Below, piece by piece: positions 44,458 to 51,918 of a stretch of 64,000 nt of DNA. The position numbers and the translations under genes are program-made. Positions within the stretch are counted from its first letter, which is position 1. The number at the start of each line of letters is the position of its first letter. The stretch lies in assembly GCF_007846085.1 (NCBI RefSeq), contig NZ_VOEJ01000003.1, forward strand, positions 62,001-126,000. The letters run 5' to 3'. The stretch comes from Mucilaginibacter pallidiroseus. Its GTDB lineage: Bacteria; Bacteroidota; Bacteroidia; Sphingobacteriales; Sphingobacteriaceae. The notes under the pieces were generated by a model. The model worked only from the letters and a program-made list of their open reading frames with translations, did no database searches and had not been told where the DNA came from.

Positions 44458-44685
44458 ATGAAAATAACTATTGAGATAGACGAAAGAAGCGAGGTTGTGA
44501 AGCTTACTGCTTTTTTCAAGGCTTTTAATATTGAAACAGTTAGTATGGTAAAAACTGACGGCGAAACAAAGCATATCATTACCAAAGGCGACAAATCAAT
44601 TGACCCGGAAGCCCTTTTTGGCATTTGGGAAAAAGAGCCTAAAAACCTTGACGATATACGTAAAGCCGGCTGGCAAAAGAGATAA
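44458..44685 (+). CDS. Putative VapB-like antitoxin
   Basis: A 75-residue acidic protein. The front half reads as strands and a helix (MKITIEIDERSEVVKLTAFF). The back half is a disordered-looking tail ending in the RKAGWQKR basic motif that often wraps PIN toxins. It lies 11 bp before a PIN-domain toxin gene. I do not recognise a named DNA-binding fold in the N terminus, so the class of antitoxin is unclear. Confidence 0.65.
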   Translation: MKITIEIDERSEVVKLTAFFKAFNIETVSMVKTDGETKHIITKGDKSIDPEALFGIWEKEPKNLDDIRKAGWQKR

Positions 44686-44696
44686 GAATATTGGTC

Positions 44697-45065
44697 ATGA
44701 TATTATGTGATACCAATATTCTTATCCATCTTTTCAATGGCGACAAATCTACCTTTTCCACACTCACTAATTTCGGATTTGATAATGTTGCCATCTCGGC
44801 AGTAACCGTAATGGAACTTTACCAGGGCATGGGCAACAAAGCTGAGTTGCAAAACATGAAGAAGAAGATTCGGTTTTATGATATCATTGAAATCGATTCA
44901 GAAAGCTCTGCTTTGGCAACTGACCTGATTGAGAAATTCAGGTTGAGCCATAATCTACAAATCCCCGATGCAATTATTGGCGCATCGGCCATAATCCATC
45001 AAATACCGTTATTTACTTACAATAAAAAAGATTTCAGCTTTATGCCTGGCCTGCAACTGGCCTAG
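44697..45065 (+). CDS. PIN-domain ribonuclease toxin (VapC-like)
   Basis: The ATG at 44697 gives a 122-residue protein, typical of VapC. The PIN acidic residues are visible: Asp5 in CDTNILIHLFNG, Glu in VTVMELYQG and Asp in IPDAIIGASA near residue 92. VapC toxins cut tRNA or rRNA when freed from their antitoxin. The small gene just upstream is the likely antitoxin, and the pair has its own promoter. Confidence 0.85.
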   Translation: MILCDTNILIHLFNGDKSTFSTLTNFGFDNVAISAVTVMELYQGMGNKAELQNMKKKIRFYDIIEIDSESSALATDLIEKFRLSHNLQIPDAIIGASAIIHQIPLFTYNKKDFSFMPGLQLA

Positions 45066-45190
45066 GATATTTTTTCATTTCATTTCAATTTCATGTTGCC
45101 AATATATTTTAGCATTAGTTAAGTAGCATTCTGTATGCAATGTGCGTATGGTTTGTAACAATGTTTTACTCAAATGTAATCCTGTACAAT

Positions 45191-46114
45191 ATGCTGGCAC
45201 TAAAAAAACTTACAGGCACCCCAACACTTTACAGTCACGACACCCGCTTAATGGGTAATAACTTTATTTTTAGTGTTGTAGCCGATAATCATGCCTGGGC
45301 CAATGAACGCATTAACGCCGCCATTGCAGAAATCACCCGTATTGAAAAGATGCTAAGTGCGTTTACAGAAGACAGCCAGCTTAACTTAATAAACAGCAAT
45401 GCCGGTATTGCACCTGTAAAGGTTAACCCCGAAATTTTCGGTCTTGTACAAAGAGCCATACAGATCTCTGAACTTACTTATGGTGTGTTTGATATAGCTT
45501 ACCCGGCTATATCCGAACTCGATAAGAATAGCAAAGCAGCCAAATCAAAAGATAAATACGATTATACCAACATTGAGCTTGATGCGCTTAAGCAAACGGT
45601 GTTTTTAACAAACAGCGATATGCGCATTGGCTTTGGTGCGCTAAGCATTGGCTACGCGGCCGACAGGGCACGTTATATTTTGCAGATGGAAGGCATTAGC
45701 AGCGGCGTTATCAATGCCGGTGGCGACCTGGTAACATGGGGCCTTCAACCTGATAATACGCCATGGACAATTGGCTCTGCCGACCCATCAAAAGCTGGCT
45801 TGCCATACGCTGATACGGTAATTAGCAATATGGCAGTAGCTACCTCATTTAACAATGGTGTTAAAACAGCCGCCTTGCCTGCCGGGCAATTAGCTAATAT
45901 CAGCCACGAAAACGGTTTTGAGGTTAGTAAAATTAAAAGTGTAAGCATTATTACCCCTACTGCAGAACTTGCCGACGCAATGGCATCACCTATTATTACA
46001 ATGGGTGTTAATACCGGTTTGTATCTTATTAATAAGTTAAACCAAATTGCCGCAATCATTACTGATGATCAGGCTCGTTTTTATACTTCAAACAGCATTG
46101 GGCTTTTAGGCTGA
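45191..46114 (+). CDS. ApbE family FAD:protein FMN transferase
   Basis: The ATG at 45191 (MLALKKLTGTPTLY) fits the family start. An in-frame ATG at 45140 would add a hydrophobic stretch of 17 residues and cannot be excluded. The 307-residue protein has the ApbE features: EKMLSAFTEDSQLNLINS, the FAD-binding GALSIGYAADRARYIL, INAGGDL, and the C-terminal DAMASPIITMG. ApbE attaches FMN to Thr in RNF/NQR subunits. Typical ApbE proteins are exported lipoproteins, whereas this one lacks a lipobox, so its location is open. Confidence 0.83.
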   Translation: MLALKKLTGTPTLYSHDTRLMGNNFIFSVVADNHAWANERINAAIAEITRIEKMLSAFTEDSQLNLINSNAGIAPVKVNPEIFGLVQRAIQISELTYGVFDIAYPAISELDKNSKAAKSKDKYDYTNIELDALKQTVFLTNSDMRIGFGALSIGYAADRARYILQMEGISSGVINAGGDLVTWGLQPDNTPWTIGSADPSKAGLPYADTVISNMAVATSFNNGVKTAALPAGQLANISHENGFEVSKIKSVSIITPTAELADAMASPIITMGVNTGLYLINKLNQIAAIITDDQARFYTSNSIGLLG

Positions 46115-46216
46115 TGCTGTTTGTATTTCCCTTCTCCCCTAATTAAAACTTAACACAAACTTTTAAAATTTGGTACTACTTTTACGCTCAATTTAATTAT
46201 ACGTGCACGGCCGACA

Positions 46217-46233
46217 GCGGCCCAAATTGTGCA
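46217..46233 (+). promoter_or_regulatory. Weak candidate -24/-12 element
   Basis: GCGGCCCAAATTGTGCA has GG at 46219-46220 and GC at 46231-46232 with the exact 10-bp spacing. The bases next to them fit the consensus only partly. It lies 34 bp before the start at 46267. Confidence 0.3.
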
Positions 46234-46266
46234 TGTTAATTATCCAGCCCTCTTCCTGAAAACTTA

Positions 46267-46599
46267 ATGATAAAGCAGTTTATATACATTGTGCTATTAA
46301 TTGCGTTTAGCCTTTGGCTAACGGCCGGCACAACTACTGCTAAAAATTCGCCGCCTGCTTTTTATCGACACAGTGTATCCTTAATGCCTGATAACGCGTT
46401 ACAACAACAGCGTGATACTACTGCAAATAAAAAACAGCACCCCACAGAAGAGGAGAAAAAGAAAATAAAGGAGATTGCTAAGGCTAAAAAAATGCCAAAG
46501 CCCGAAAAGGTTGAGGAAGTTAAAGTTAAACCAAAAAGACAACGTCGCCCTGATGGCTTGGAAAGACCGCCCGAAATACCCAGGAGAAATAATAATTAG
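46267..46599 (+). CDS. Small exported Lys/Arg-rich protein, unknown function
   Basis: A 110-residue protein with an N-terminal hydrophobic segment (FIYIVLLIAFSLWLTAG), probably a signal peptide. It continues with a strongly basic, low-complexity tail (EEEKKKIKEIAKAKKM, then KPKRQRRPDG and PRRNNN). I recognise no domain. It lies 26 bp before the putative outer-membrane protein at 46626 and may share its transcript. Confidence 0.6.
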   Translation: MIKQFIYIVLLIAFSLWLTAGTTTAKNSPPAFYRHSVSLMPDNALQQQRDTTANKKQHPTEEEKKKIKEIAKAKKMPKPEKVEEVKVKPKRQRRPDGLERPPEIPRRNNN

Positions 46600-46625
46600 T
46601 AATTTTAAAACAGACTTAGTAATTG

Positions 46626-47522
46626 ATGAGATACTTTGCCGTACTGTTTTTTATAACCATTTGCAACGCTTTACATGCAGCCGCCATAAAACCCGGCCTG
46701 CTTGCTTACGCACCATTGCAATTGGCAGCCGATACCGACACAACGGTGGTTGATACTGTCCCGGCAAAAAAGAATTCGGCATCGGTAGGGATCAGCTATG
46801 GCAGCGACGCATTATTTTTTGGCCGGACAGGGCCAATAAGGTATCCCTTCATGGCTACAGATTTGATATTCAACAGTAAAACAGGCTTTTTTGTATACGG
46901 CTCTGCTTTGAAGGTTTTAGGTTATAAACCGGTTGTTGACGAGGTTGACATCGGCGGCGGCTACTTCTATCGCTTTTCTAAGAAATTTACCGGAACCATA
47001 AGCTATACACGTTTTATTTTTAACAAAAATGCCGACATCATTAAATCGGCATCTTCAAATGACATCAACTTTAAGAACTCGTACGACTGGAAGTATCTAA
47101 AAACAAGCATCATTGCCGATTACCTTTTCGGTAAATCATACGATTTCTTTACCACAATCAGCAACTCAAAGTATTTTGAAAGTGAGTTTAACATTTTTAC
47201 TGATCAGGACTTCATTTCAATAAACCCAACCATTAATATCATATTGGGCACGCAAAATTTTGTAAACCGCTATAATGTTGACCATCCGCGGCGTATAGAA
47301 GTTGATAATATATTTTCGCCTTACCCATATGGCCGTAACCCGAGGGGTAACGCACGTTTTACTATGCTTAATTACAGTTTTAAGCTACCGTTAGCCTATA
47401 ACACACCGCATTACACGCTCGAAGCATCATACCGCTACTCAATTCCAGTAAACGTTGAGGGCGCGCTTAAAAACAGAAAGGAATCTTTCTTTAACTTTAC
47501 ATTTTACTACGTTTTTTACTAA
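46626..47522 (+). CDS. Putative outer-membrane beta-barrel protein, unknown family
   Basis: The ATG at 46626 follows an in-frame TTG and opens a signal peptide ending near LHA-AA. The 298-residue protein has many alternating strands (ASVGISYGSDALFFG, FTGTISYTRFIFN, YTLEASYRYSIPV) and ends in an aromatic strand (FFNFTFYYVFY) as outer-membrane barrels do. It resembles uncharacterised Bacteroidota barrel proteins. It ends 5 bp before the response regulator at 47528, so it is probably co-transcribed with the two-component system that follows. Confidence 0.7.
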   Translation: MRYFAVLFFITICNALHAAAIKPGLLAYAPLQLAADTDTTVVDTVPAKKNSASVGISYGSDALFFGRTGPIRYPFMATDLIFNSKTGFFVYGSALKVLGYKPVVDEVDIGGGYFYRFSKKFTGTISYTRFIFNKNADIIKSASSNDINFKNSYDWKYLKTSIIADYLFGKSYDFFTTISNSKYFESEFNIFTDQDFISINPTINIILGTQNFVNRYNVDHPRRIEVDNIFSPYPYGRNPRGNARFTMLNYSFKLPLAYNTPHYTLEASYRYSIPVNVEGALKNRKESFFNFTFYYVFY

Positions 47523-47527
47523 GGCCG

Positions 47528-48211
47528 ATGAATGTACTGATCATAGAGGACGAACGATCGCTTGCTTACGAGATAGAGTTGTTTTTGAGCAAGAACAATT
47601 ACATATGCGAGGTTTGCGTAAACGGCACCTCGGCATCTGAGAAGATTGCTGTTAACCTTTATGATTTTATATTAATAGACCTTGGCCTGCCCGATTATGA
47701 CGGGCTTGACCTGCTTAAAGAAGCTAAACAAAATAACAGCTCGGCATCATGCATCATCCTGACGGCGCGCGCTGAAGTAAGCGACCGTATAAAGGGGCTT
47801 GATCTTGGGGCCGATGATTACCTGCCCAAACCATTTTCGTTGCTTGAATTACAAAGCCGTATGCAGGCAATTACCCGCCGCAAGTTTGGGCTTACCAACC
47901 ATGTAATTGAGCTGGAGTACTTTATGGTAAACCTAACCGACCGCAGCATATCTTTCAATAATAGCCCAATAAGCGCCATCACCAAAAAAGAGTTTGATTT
48001 GATAGCTTATATGCTTCTGCATAAAAACCGCACGCTTACTCGTGCGCAACTGAGCGAGCATATTTGGGGCAGCGTTGTTAACGATGATTACGACTCCAAC
48101 TTTATTGATGCCCACGTAAAAAACATACGCAAAAAGCTAAGCGCCTTTGCCCCTGCCGATTGGTTAGAAACCGTGCGTGGCCTGGGCTACCGTATTAAAA
48201 CAAACGCTTAG
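47528..48211 (+). CDS. OmpR-family response regulator
   Basis: A 227-residue regulator with an N-terminal receiver (acidic pair Glu7-Asp8, phospho-acceptor Asp51 in LIDLGLPDYDG, conserved Lys in DDYLPKPF). A C-terminal winged helix follows (KKEFDLIAYMLLHKNRTLTRAQL and FIDAHVKNIRKKL, ending VRGLGYRIK). The cognate kinase starts 3 bp downstream. The target genes are unknown, but the barrel gene just upstream is a candidate. Confidence 0.94.
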   Translation: MNVLIIEDERSLAYEIELFLSKNNYICEVCVNGTSASEKIAVNLYDFILIDLGLPDYDGLDLLKEAKQNNSSASCIILTARAEVSDRIKGLDLGADDYLPKPFSLLELQSRMQAITRRKFGLTNHVIELEYFMVNLTDRSISFNNSPISAITKKEFDLIAYMLLHKNRTLTRAQLSEHIWGSVVNDDYDSNFIDAHVKNIRKKLSAFAPADWLETVRGLGYRIKTNA

Positions 48212-48214
48212 GTA

Positions 48215-49543
48215 TTGAATTTAAAAACCAAACTTACCTTCTTTAATGCCATCTCCAAACTGGTGGTAGTTACCTTGTTTGTGTTGCTTTTGCCCAACAT
48301 TATTGAGAATATTAATAAAGAATATACAGATAGTCGGCTGGAGAAACAGCGGGACAAGTTATTGCAGATTGTTCGCGAACAAGGCATACAAACTTATATT
48401 GAAAACGGCCAAAGCTACGGCAGCTACCTACCCCTTAAAGAAGAATACATTAGCCTTGATGAGGTTGAACCATCATACTTTGCTGATACTATACAGGACG
48501 AAAAGCGACTGGTTGAGCGGGACACTATTGACTACCGCATACTTAGCCATACCTTTAAGGTAAACAATCAAAACTACCTGCTGGAAATTGGTAAAAGTAT
48601 TGAAACCATTGGCGATACCAGCGGCCCGCTGCAAAATATTGCATTCCAGATATTGCTGGGAATGATATTGATAACCATCCTGGCCGACCTTATTTTTACC
48701 AACTACATCCTGGCTCCACTAAATAAAATTGTGCGTACAAAACTGGTGGCAAACAGGTTTCCAAGCTTTACTACTTACAAAGAGGTCCGCACAACCACTA
48801 CCGATTTCAGGCACCTTGATTTAAGTATCCACCGCATGGTAACTACAATTGAGCAAGCCTTTTTAAAGGAAAGAGAATTTATTTCCAATGCATCGCATGA
48901 ATTAATGACACCTATCTCCATACTTCAAACAAAAATTGAGAACATGTTTGAAGAGGAAGATATAAACGACGAGGTTAAAGTGCGCTTGCTTGAGATGCAA
49001 AAAATACTTAACCGGCTCAAAGCTATTACCAAAACCCTTTTGTTGATATCGCAAATAGAGAACGACCAGTTCCTTAAAGAGGACCACATAAAAGTAAGCG
49101 ACCTTTTGCAGGACATCTATGATGAGATCTCCATTCGCCTGCAGGACAAGAATATTCAGCTTGACATAATCATACACCAGGATGCTACTTTTATACGTGT
49201 GAACAAGTTTTTACTTTTCAACCTGCTATTTAACCTGGTAAACAATTCCATAAAATACAATGTCGAAGATGGCACAATCAACATTACCGCGCAAACTACT
49301 ACAAAGGGTTATGAGATAAGCATAGCCGATACCGGCATAGGTATTCCGGAAGCTGAGCTACCTTTGATTTTTAACCGCTTTAAAAAAATAAAGCAATCGT
49401 TATTGCAAGACAGCTTTGGCTTGGGCCTGCCAATCGTTAAATCCATAGCGCTTTTCCACGAGATAGGCATCTCTGTAGATTCGGAACAAGGCAAGGGAAG
49501 TACCTTCACGTTAAACATCCCGGCAAAAATTATAGCTAAATAA
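48215..49543 (+). CDS. Membrane sensor histidine kinase
   Basis: The start is a TTG at 48215: a stop codon lies just upstream in frame, and the next in-frame ATG is near codon 150. The 442-residue protein has a first membrane helix (about 12-30), a periplasmic sensor of about 115 residues, a second helix (about 142-165), a HAMP-like linker, a HisKA box with His228 (NASHELMTPIS), and an ATPase domain (NLVNNSIKYN, ADTGIGIP, SFGLGLPIVK). The 3-bp gap makes it the partner of the OmpR-type regulator. Confidence 0.92.
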   Translation: MNLKTKLTFFNAISKLVVVTLFVLLLPNIIENINKEYTDSRLEKQRDKLLQIVREQGIQTYIENGQSYGSYLPLKEEYISLDEVEPSYFADTIQDEKRLVERDTIDYRILSHTFKVNNQNYLLEIGKSIETIGDTSGPLQNIAFQILLGMILITILADLIFTNYILAPLNKIVRTKLVANRFPSFTTYKEVRTTTTDFRHLDLSIHRMVTTIEQAFLKEREFISNASHELMTPISILQTKIENMFEEEDINDEVKVRLLEMQKILNRLKAITKTLLLISQIENDQFLKEDHIKVSDLLQDIYDEISIRLQDKNIQLDIIIHQDATFIRVNKFLLFNLLFNLVNNSIKYNVEDGTINITAQTTTKGYEISIADTGIGIPEAELPLIFNRFKKIKQSLLQDSFGLGLPIVKSIALFHEIGISVDSEQGKGSTFTLNIPAKIIAK

Positions 49544-49702
49544 GCGCGCGCTGTACTAAAAAAAAGTCAGCCAATAATTGCTGTATAATTTTTTGACAGG
49601 GAAATCGAATTCTCATTTTCCTTAACCTTAAAAAATTATATTTTAAATATTATCAGTGCTTATTAGCGCAACTTAAAGCTGCTTAAAATAATTTTTAGTG
49701 CT

Positions 49703-49719
49703 TTGGCATTGGCTTTGCA
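49703..49719 (+). promoter_or_regulatory. Near-consensus sigma-54 promoter of the OmpA lipoprotein
   Basis: TTGGCATTGGCTTTGCA matches the consensus TTGGCACG-N4-TTGCA at nearly every fixed base, with GG at 49705-49706 and GC at 49717-49718. The start site would be near 49729, about 20 nt before the ATG at 49750. This is the best -24/-12 element found in the window. Confidence 0.78.
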
Positions 49720-49749
49720 AACCCATGCACAACACAACATACTTAAATT

Positions 49750-50430
49750 ATGAAAACACTAAGAACACGTTTAGCAACTTACAGCATAGCATTAGCATCA
49801 CTGGGTATTTTAGCCGCAGGTTGCGACTCGATGACCAAAACCCAAAAAGGTACTGCAATTGGTGCAGGTGCAGGTGGTACTGTGGGTGCAATTATAGGTA
49901 AAGCAGCAGGTAACACTGCATTAGGTGCAATTATAGGTGGTGCCGTTGGTGGTACAGCCGGTGCTTTTATTGGCCGTAATATGGACAGGCAAGCTGCCGA
50001 AATTAAACAAACTGTACCTGGTGCTACCGTTATTCGTGAAGGTGAAGGTATCCTTGTAAAATTCGATTCAGGTATTTTATTCGATACAGATAAATCGGAC
50101 CTAAAAGCCGCTGCCCGTACCAACTTACAAAACCTGGCTACATCATTACAAAATAACCCGCAAACCAACATTCTGATTGTGGGCCATACAGACAACACCG
50201 GTTCAGATTCACACAACATGGATCTATCAATCCGCCGTGCCGAATCTGTTAAATCCTATGTAGCTGCGGGTGGTGTTGCCAACTCACGTTTAACCGTGCA
50301 GGGTAAAGGCGAAAGCGAGCCAATTGCCGATAACTCTACTGTAGACGGTCGCGCACAAAACCGCCGCGTAGAGATTGTAATTGTAGCAAACGAAGCCATG
50401 AAAAACCAGGCTCGTAGCGCATCAAATTAA
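49750..50430 (+). CDS. OmpA-family lipoprotein with glycine-zipper domain
   Basis: A 226-residue lipoprotein with a lipobox LAAGC (Cys25). Residues about 37-78 form a glycine-zipper, with repeated GAGAGG, GAIIGK and GGAVGG. Residues about 105-215 form the OmpA-like peptidoglycan-binding domain (FDSGILFDTDKSDL, GHTDNTGSD, and the C-terminal GRAQNRRVEIVI). It anchors the outer membrane to peptidoglycan and may insert in membranes. It is monocistronic, with a sigma-54 promoter and a strong terminator, which suggests stress- or signal-dependent expression. Confidence 0.92.
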   Translation: MKTLRTRLATYSIALASLGILAAGCDSMTKTQKGTAIGAGAGGTVGAIIGKAAGNTALGAIIGGAVGGTAGAFIGRNMDRQAAEIKQTVPGATVIREGEGILVKFDSGILFDTDKSDLKAAARTNLQNLATSLQNNPQTNILIVGHTDNTGSDSHNMDLSIRRAESVKSYVAAGGVANSRLTVQGKGESEPIADNSTVDGRAQNRRVEIVIVANEAMKNQARSASN

Positions 50431-50463
50431 TTTGTTTTAAGTAAGATCAGTTAATAGTTTCAG

Positions 50464-50495
50464 AAGCCCTGTACTTTAGGTACGGGGCTTTTTTT
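50464..50495 (+). terminator. Intrinsic terminator after the OmpA lipoprotein
   Basis: An 11-bp stem with one G-U pair (AAGCCCTGTAC at 50464-50474 with 50480-50490) has a TTTAG loop and seven T at the end. Confidence 0.9.
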
Positions 50496-50533
50496 GTGCC
50501 CCGCCATTCCCTTAGCTATAATGGCTATTTTTG

Positions 50534-50541
50534 TACATTTG
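50534..50541 (+). promoter_or_regulatory. -7 box just before hisS
   Basis: TACATTTG is a perfect TANNTTTG box and ends 4 nt before the hisS ATG, so a leaderless transcript is expected. A TTAG 18 bp upstream is a poor -33 match. Confidence 0.45.
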
Positions 50542-50545
50542 CGGC

Positions 50546-51916
50546 ATGGCATCCATCAAACCATCTGTACCAAAGGGTACCCGCGATTTTTCTCCGGCCG
50601 AAATGGCTAAGCGTAACTTTATTTTTGATACCATTAAAAGCGTTTTCAAAAAATACGGTTACCAGCAAATTGAAACCCCTTCAATGGAGAACTTAAGCAC
50701 CCTTACCGGTAAATATGGAGATGAGGGCGACAAACTGATGTTTAAGATTCTTAACAGTGGCGATTACCTTGCTAAAGCTGATGCCGCAGCATTAGAAAAT
50801 CGAAATTCAAACAAAGCCACTGCTTCTATTTCAGAGAAAGCCTTGCGATATGACCTTACGGTGCCCTTTGCACGTTACGTAGTGCAGCACCAAAATGAAA
50901 TTACTTTCCCTTTTAAACGCTTCCAGGTACAGCCTGTTTGGCGGGCAGATAGACCGCAAAAAGGCCGCTATCGCGAATTTTTTCAGTGCGATGCTGATGT
51001 AGTAGGATCGCCGTCATTGTTAAATGAAGCCGAATTTGTGATGATATATGACGAGGCTCTAAGCAAGTTAGGGCTTCAAGACTTTACCATCAAAATAAAC
51101 AACCGCAAAATACTATCGGGCATTGCCCAGGTTATTAATAAGCATGATAGCATTGTTGACCTCACAATAGCTATTGACAAGCTTGACAAAATTGGTCTGA
51201 ATGGTGTTATAAAAGAACTGCTGGAGCGCGGCTTTAATGATGCCGACATTGAAAAACTTAAACCGGTAATTTTATTGGACGGCAGTAATACGGAGAAATT
51301 GGCCAGCTTGCGTGATGCGTTACAAACCTCACCTATCGGCTTACAAGGCTGCGATGAAATACAAACTGTTTTCGATTACCTTGCCAACTGCAAATTACAA
51401 AGTGCAAACTTAGAGCTGGATATTACACTTGCCCGCGGGCTTAACTATTATACGGGAGCCATTTTTGAGGTGAAGACAAACGAGGTAGCAATGGGCAGCA
51501 TTGGCGGTGGTGGCCGTTATGATGACCTTACCGGCATGTTCGGTTTAAAGGGCCTTACCGGTGCAGGTATCTCTTTCGGGGCAGATCGCATTTACGATGT
51601 ATTGGAAGAGCTTAACCTTTTTCCTCAATCAACAGATCAAAGCACGCAAGTATTAATCATTTGCTTTGATACCGATGGCGAACGTTATGCCTTACCACTA
51701 TTACAAAATTTGCGAAACAGCAATATCAATAGTGAAATGTATCCGGCTGGTGCAAAAGTTAAAAAACAGATGGAGTATGCCAATAACAAAAATATCCCTT
51801 ACACCATATTAGTAGGGAGCGACGAAATGCAAACCGGCCTGCTGACTTTTAAAAACATGCAAAGCGGCGAACAGGAAAAACTGACAGCCGAAGATATTCT
51901 ACAGAAGCTGAAGTAA
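50546..51916 (+). CDS. hisS: Histidine--tRNA ligase
   Basis: The ATG at 50546 fits the family start (MASIKPSVPKGTRDF); an in-frame TTG at 50531 lies in the promoter area. The 456-residue class II synthetase has motif 1 near YQQIETPSME, motif 2 in FQVQPVWRADRPQKGRYREF, the histidine-binding LARGLNYYTGAIFEV, and motif 3 GAGISFGADRIYD. A C-terminal anticodon-binding domain covers about 365-456. Its stop is 2 bp from the stop of the convergent PAS kinase gene. Confidence 0.95.
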   Translation: MASIKPSVPKGTRDFSPAEMAKRNFIFDTIKSVFKKYGYQQIETPSMENLSTLTGKYGDEGDKLMFKILNSGDYLAKADAAALENRNSNKATASISEKALRYDLTVPFARYVVQHQNEITFPFKRFQVQPVWRADRPQKGRYREFFQCDADVVGSPSLLNEAEFVMIYDEALSKLGLQDFTIKINNRKILSGIAQVINKHDSIVDLTIAIDKLDKIGLNGVIKELLERGFNDADIEKLKPVILLDGSNTEKLASLRDALQTSPIGLQGCDEIQTVFDYLANCKLQSANLELDITLARGLNYYTGAIFEVKTNEVAMGSIGGGGRYDDLTGMFGLKGLTGAGISFGADRIYDVLEELNLFPQSTDQSTQVLIICFDTDGERYALPLLQNLRNSNINSEMYPAGAKVKKQMEYANNKNIPYTILVGSDEMQTGLLTFKNMQSGEQEKLTAEDILQKLK

Positions 51917-51918
51917 AT

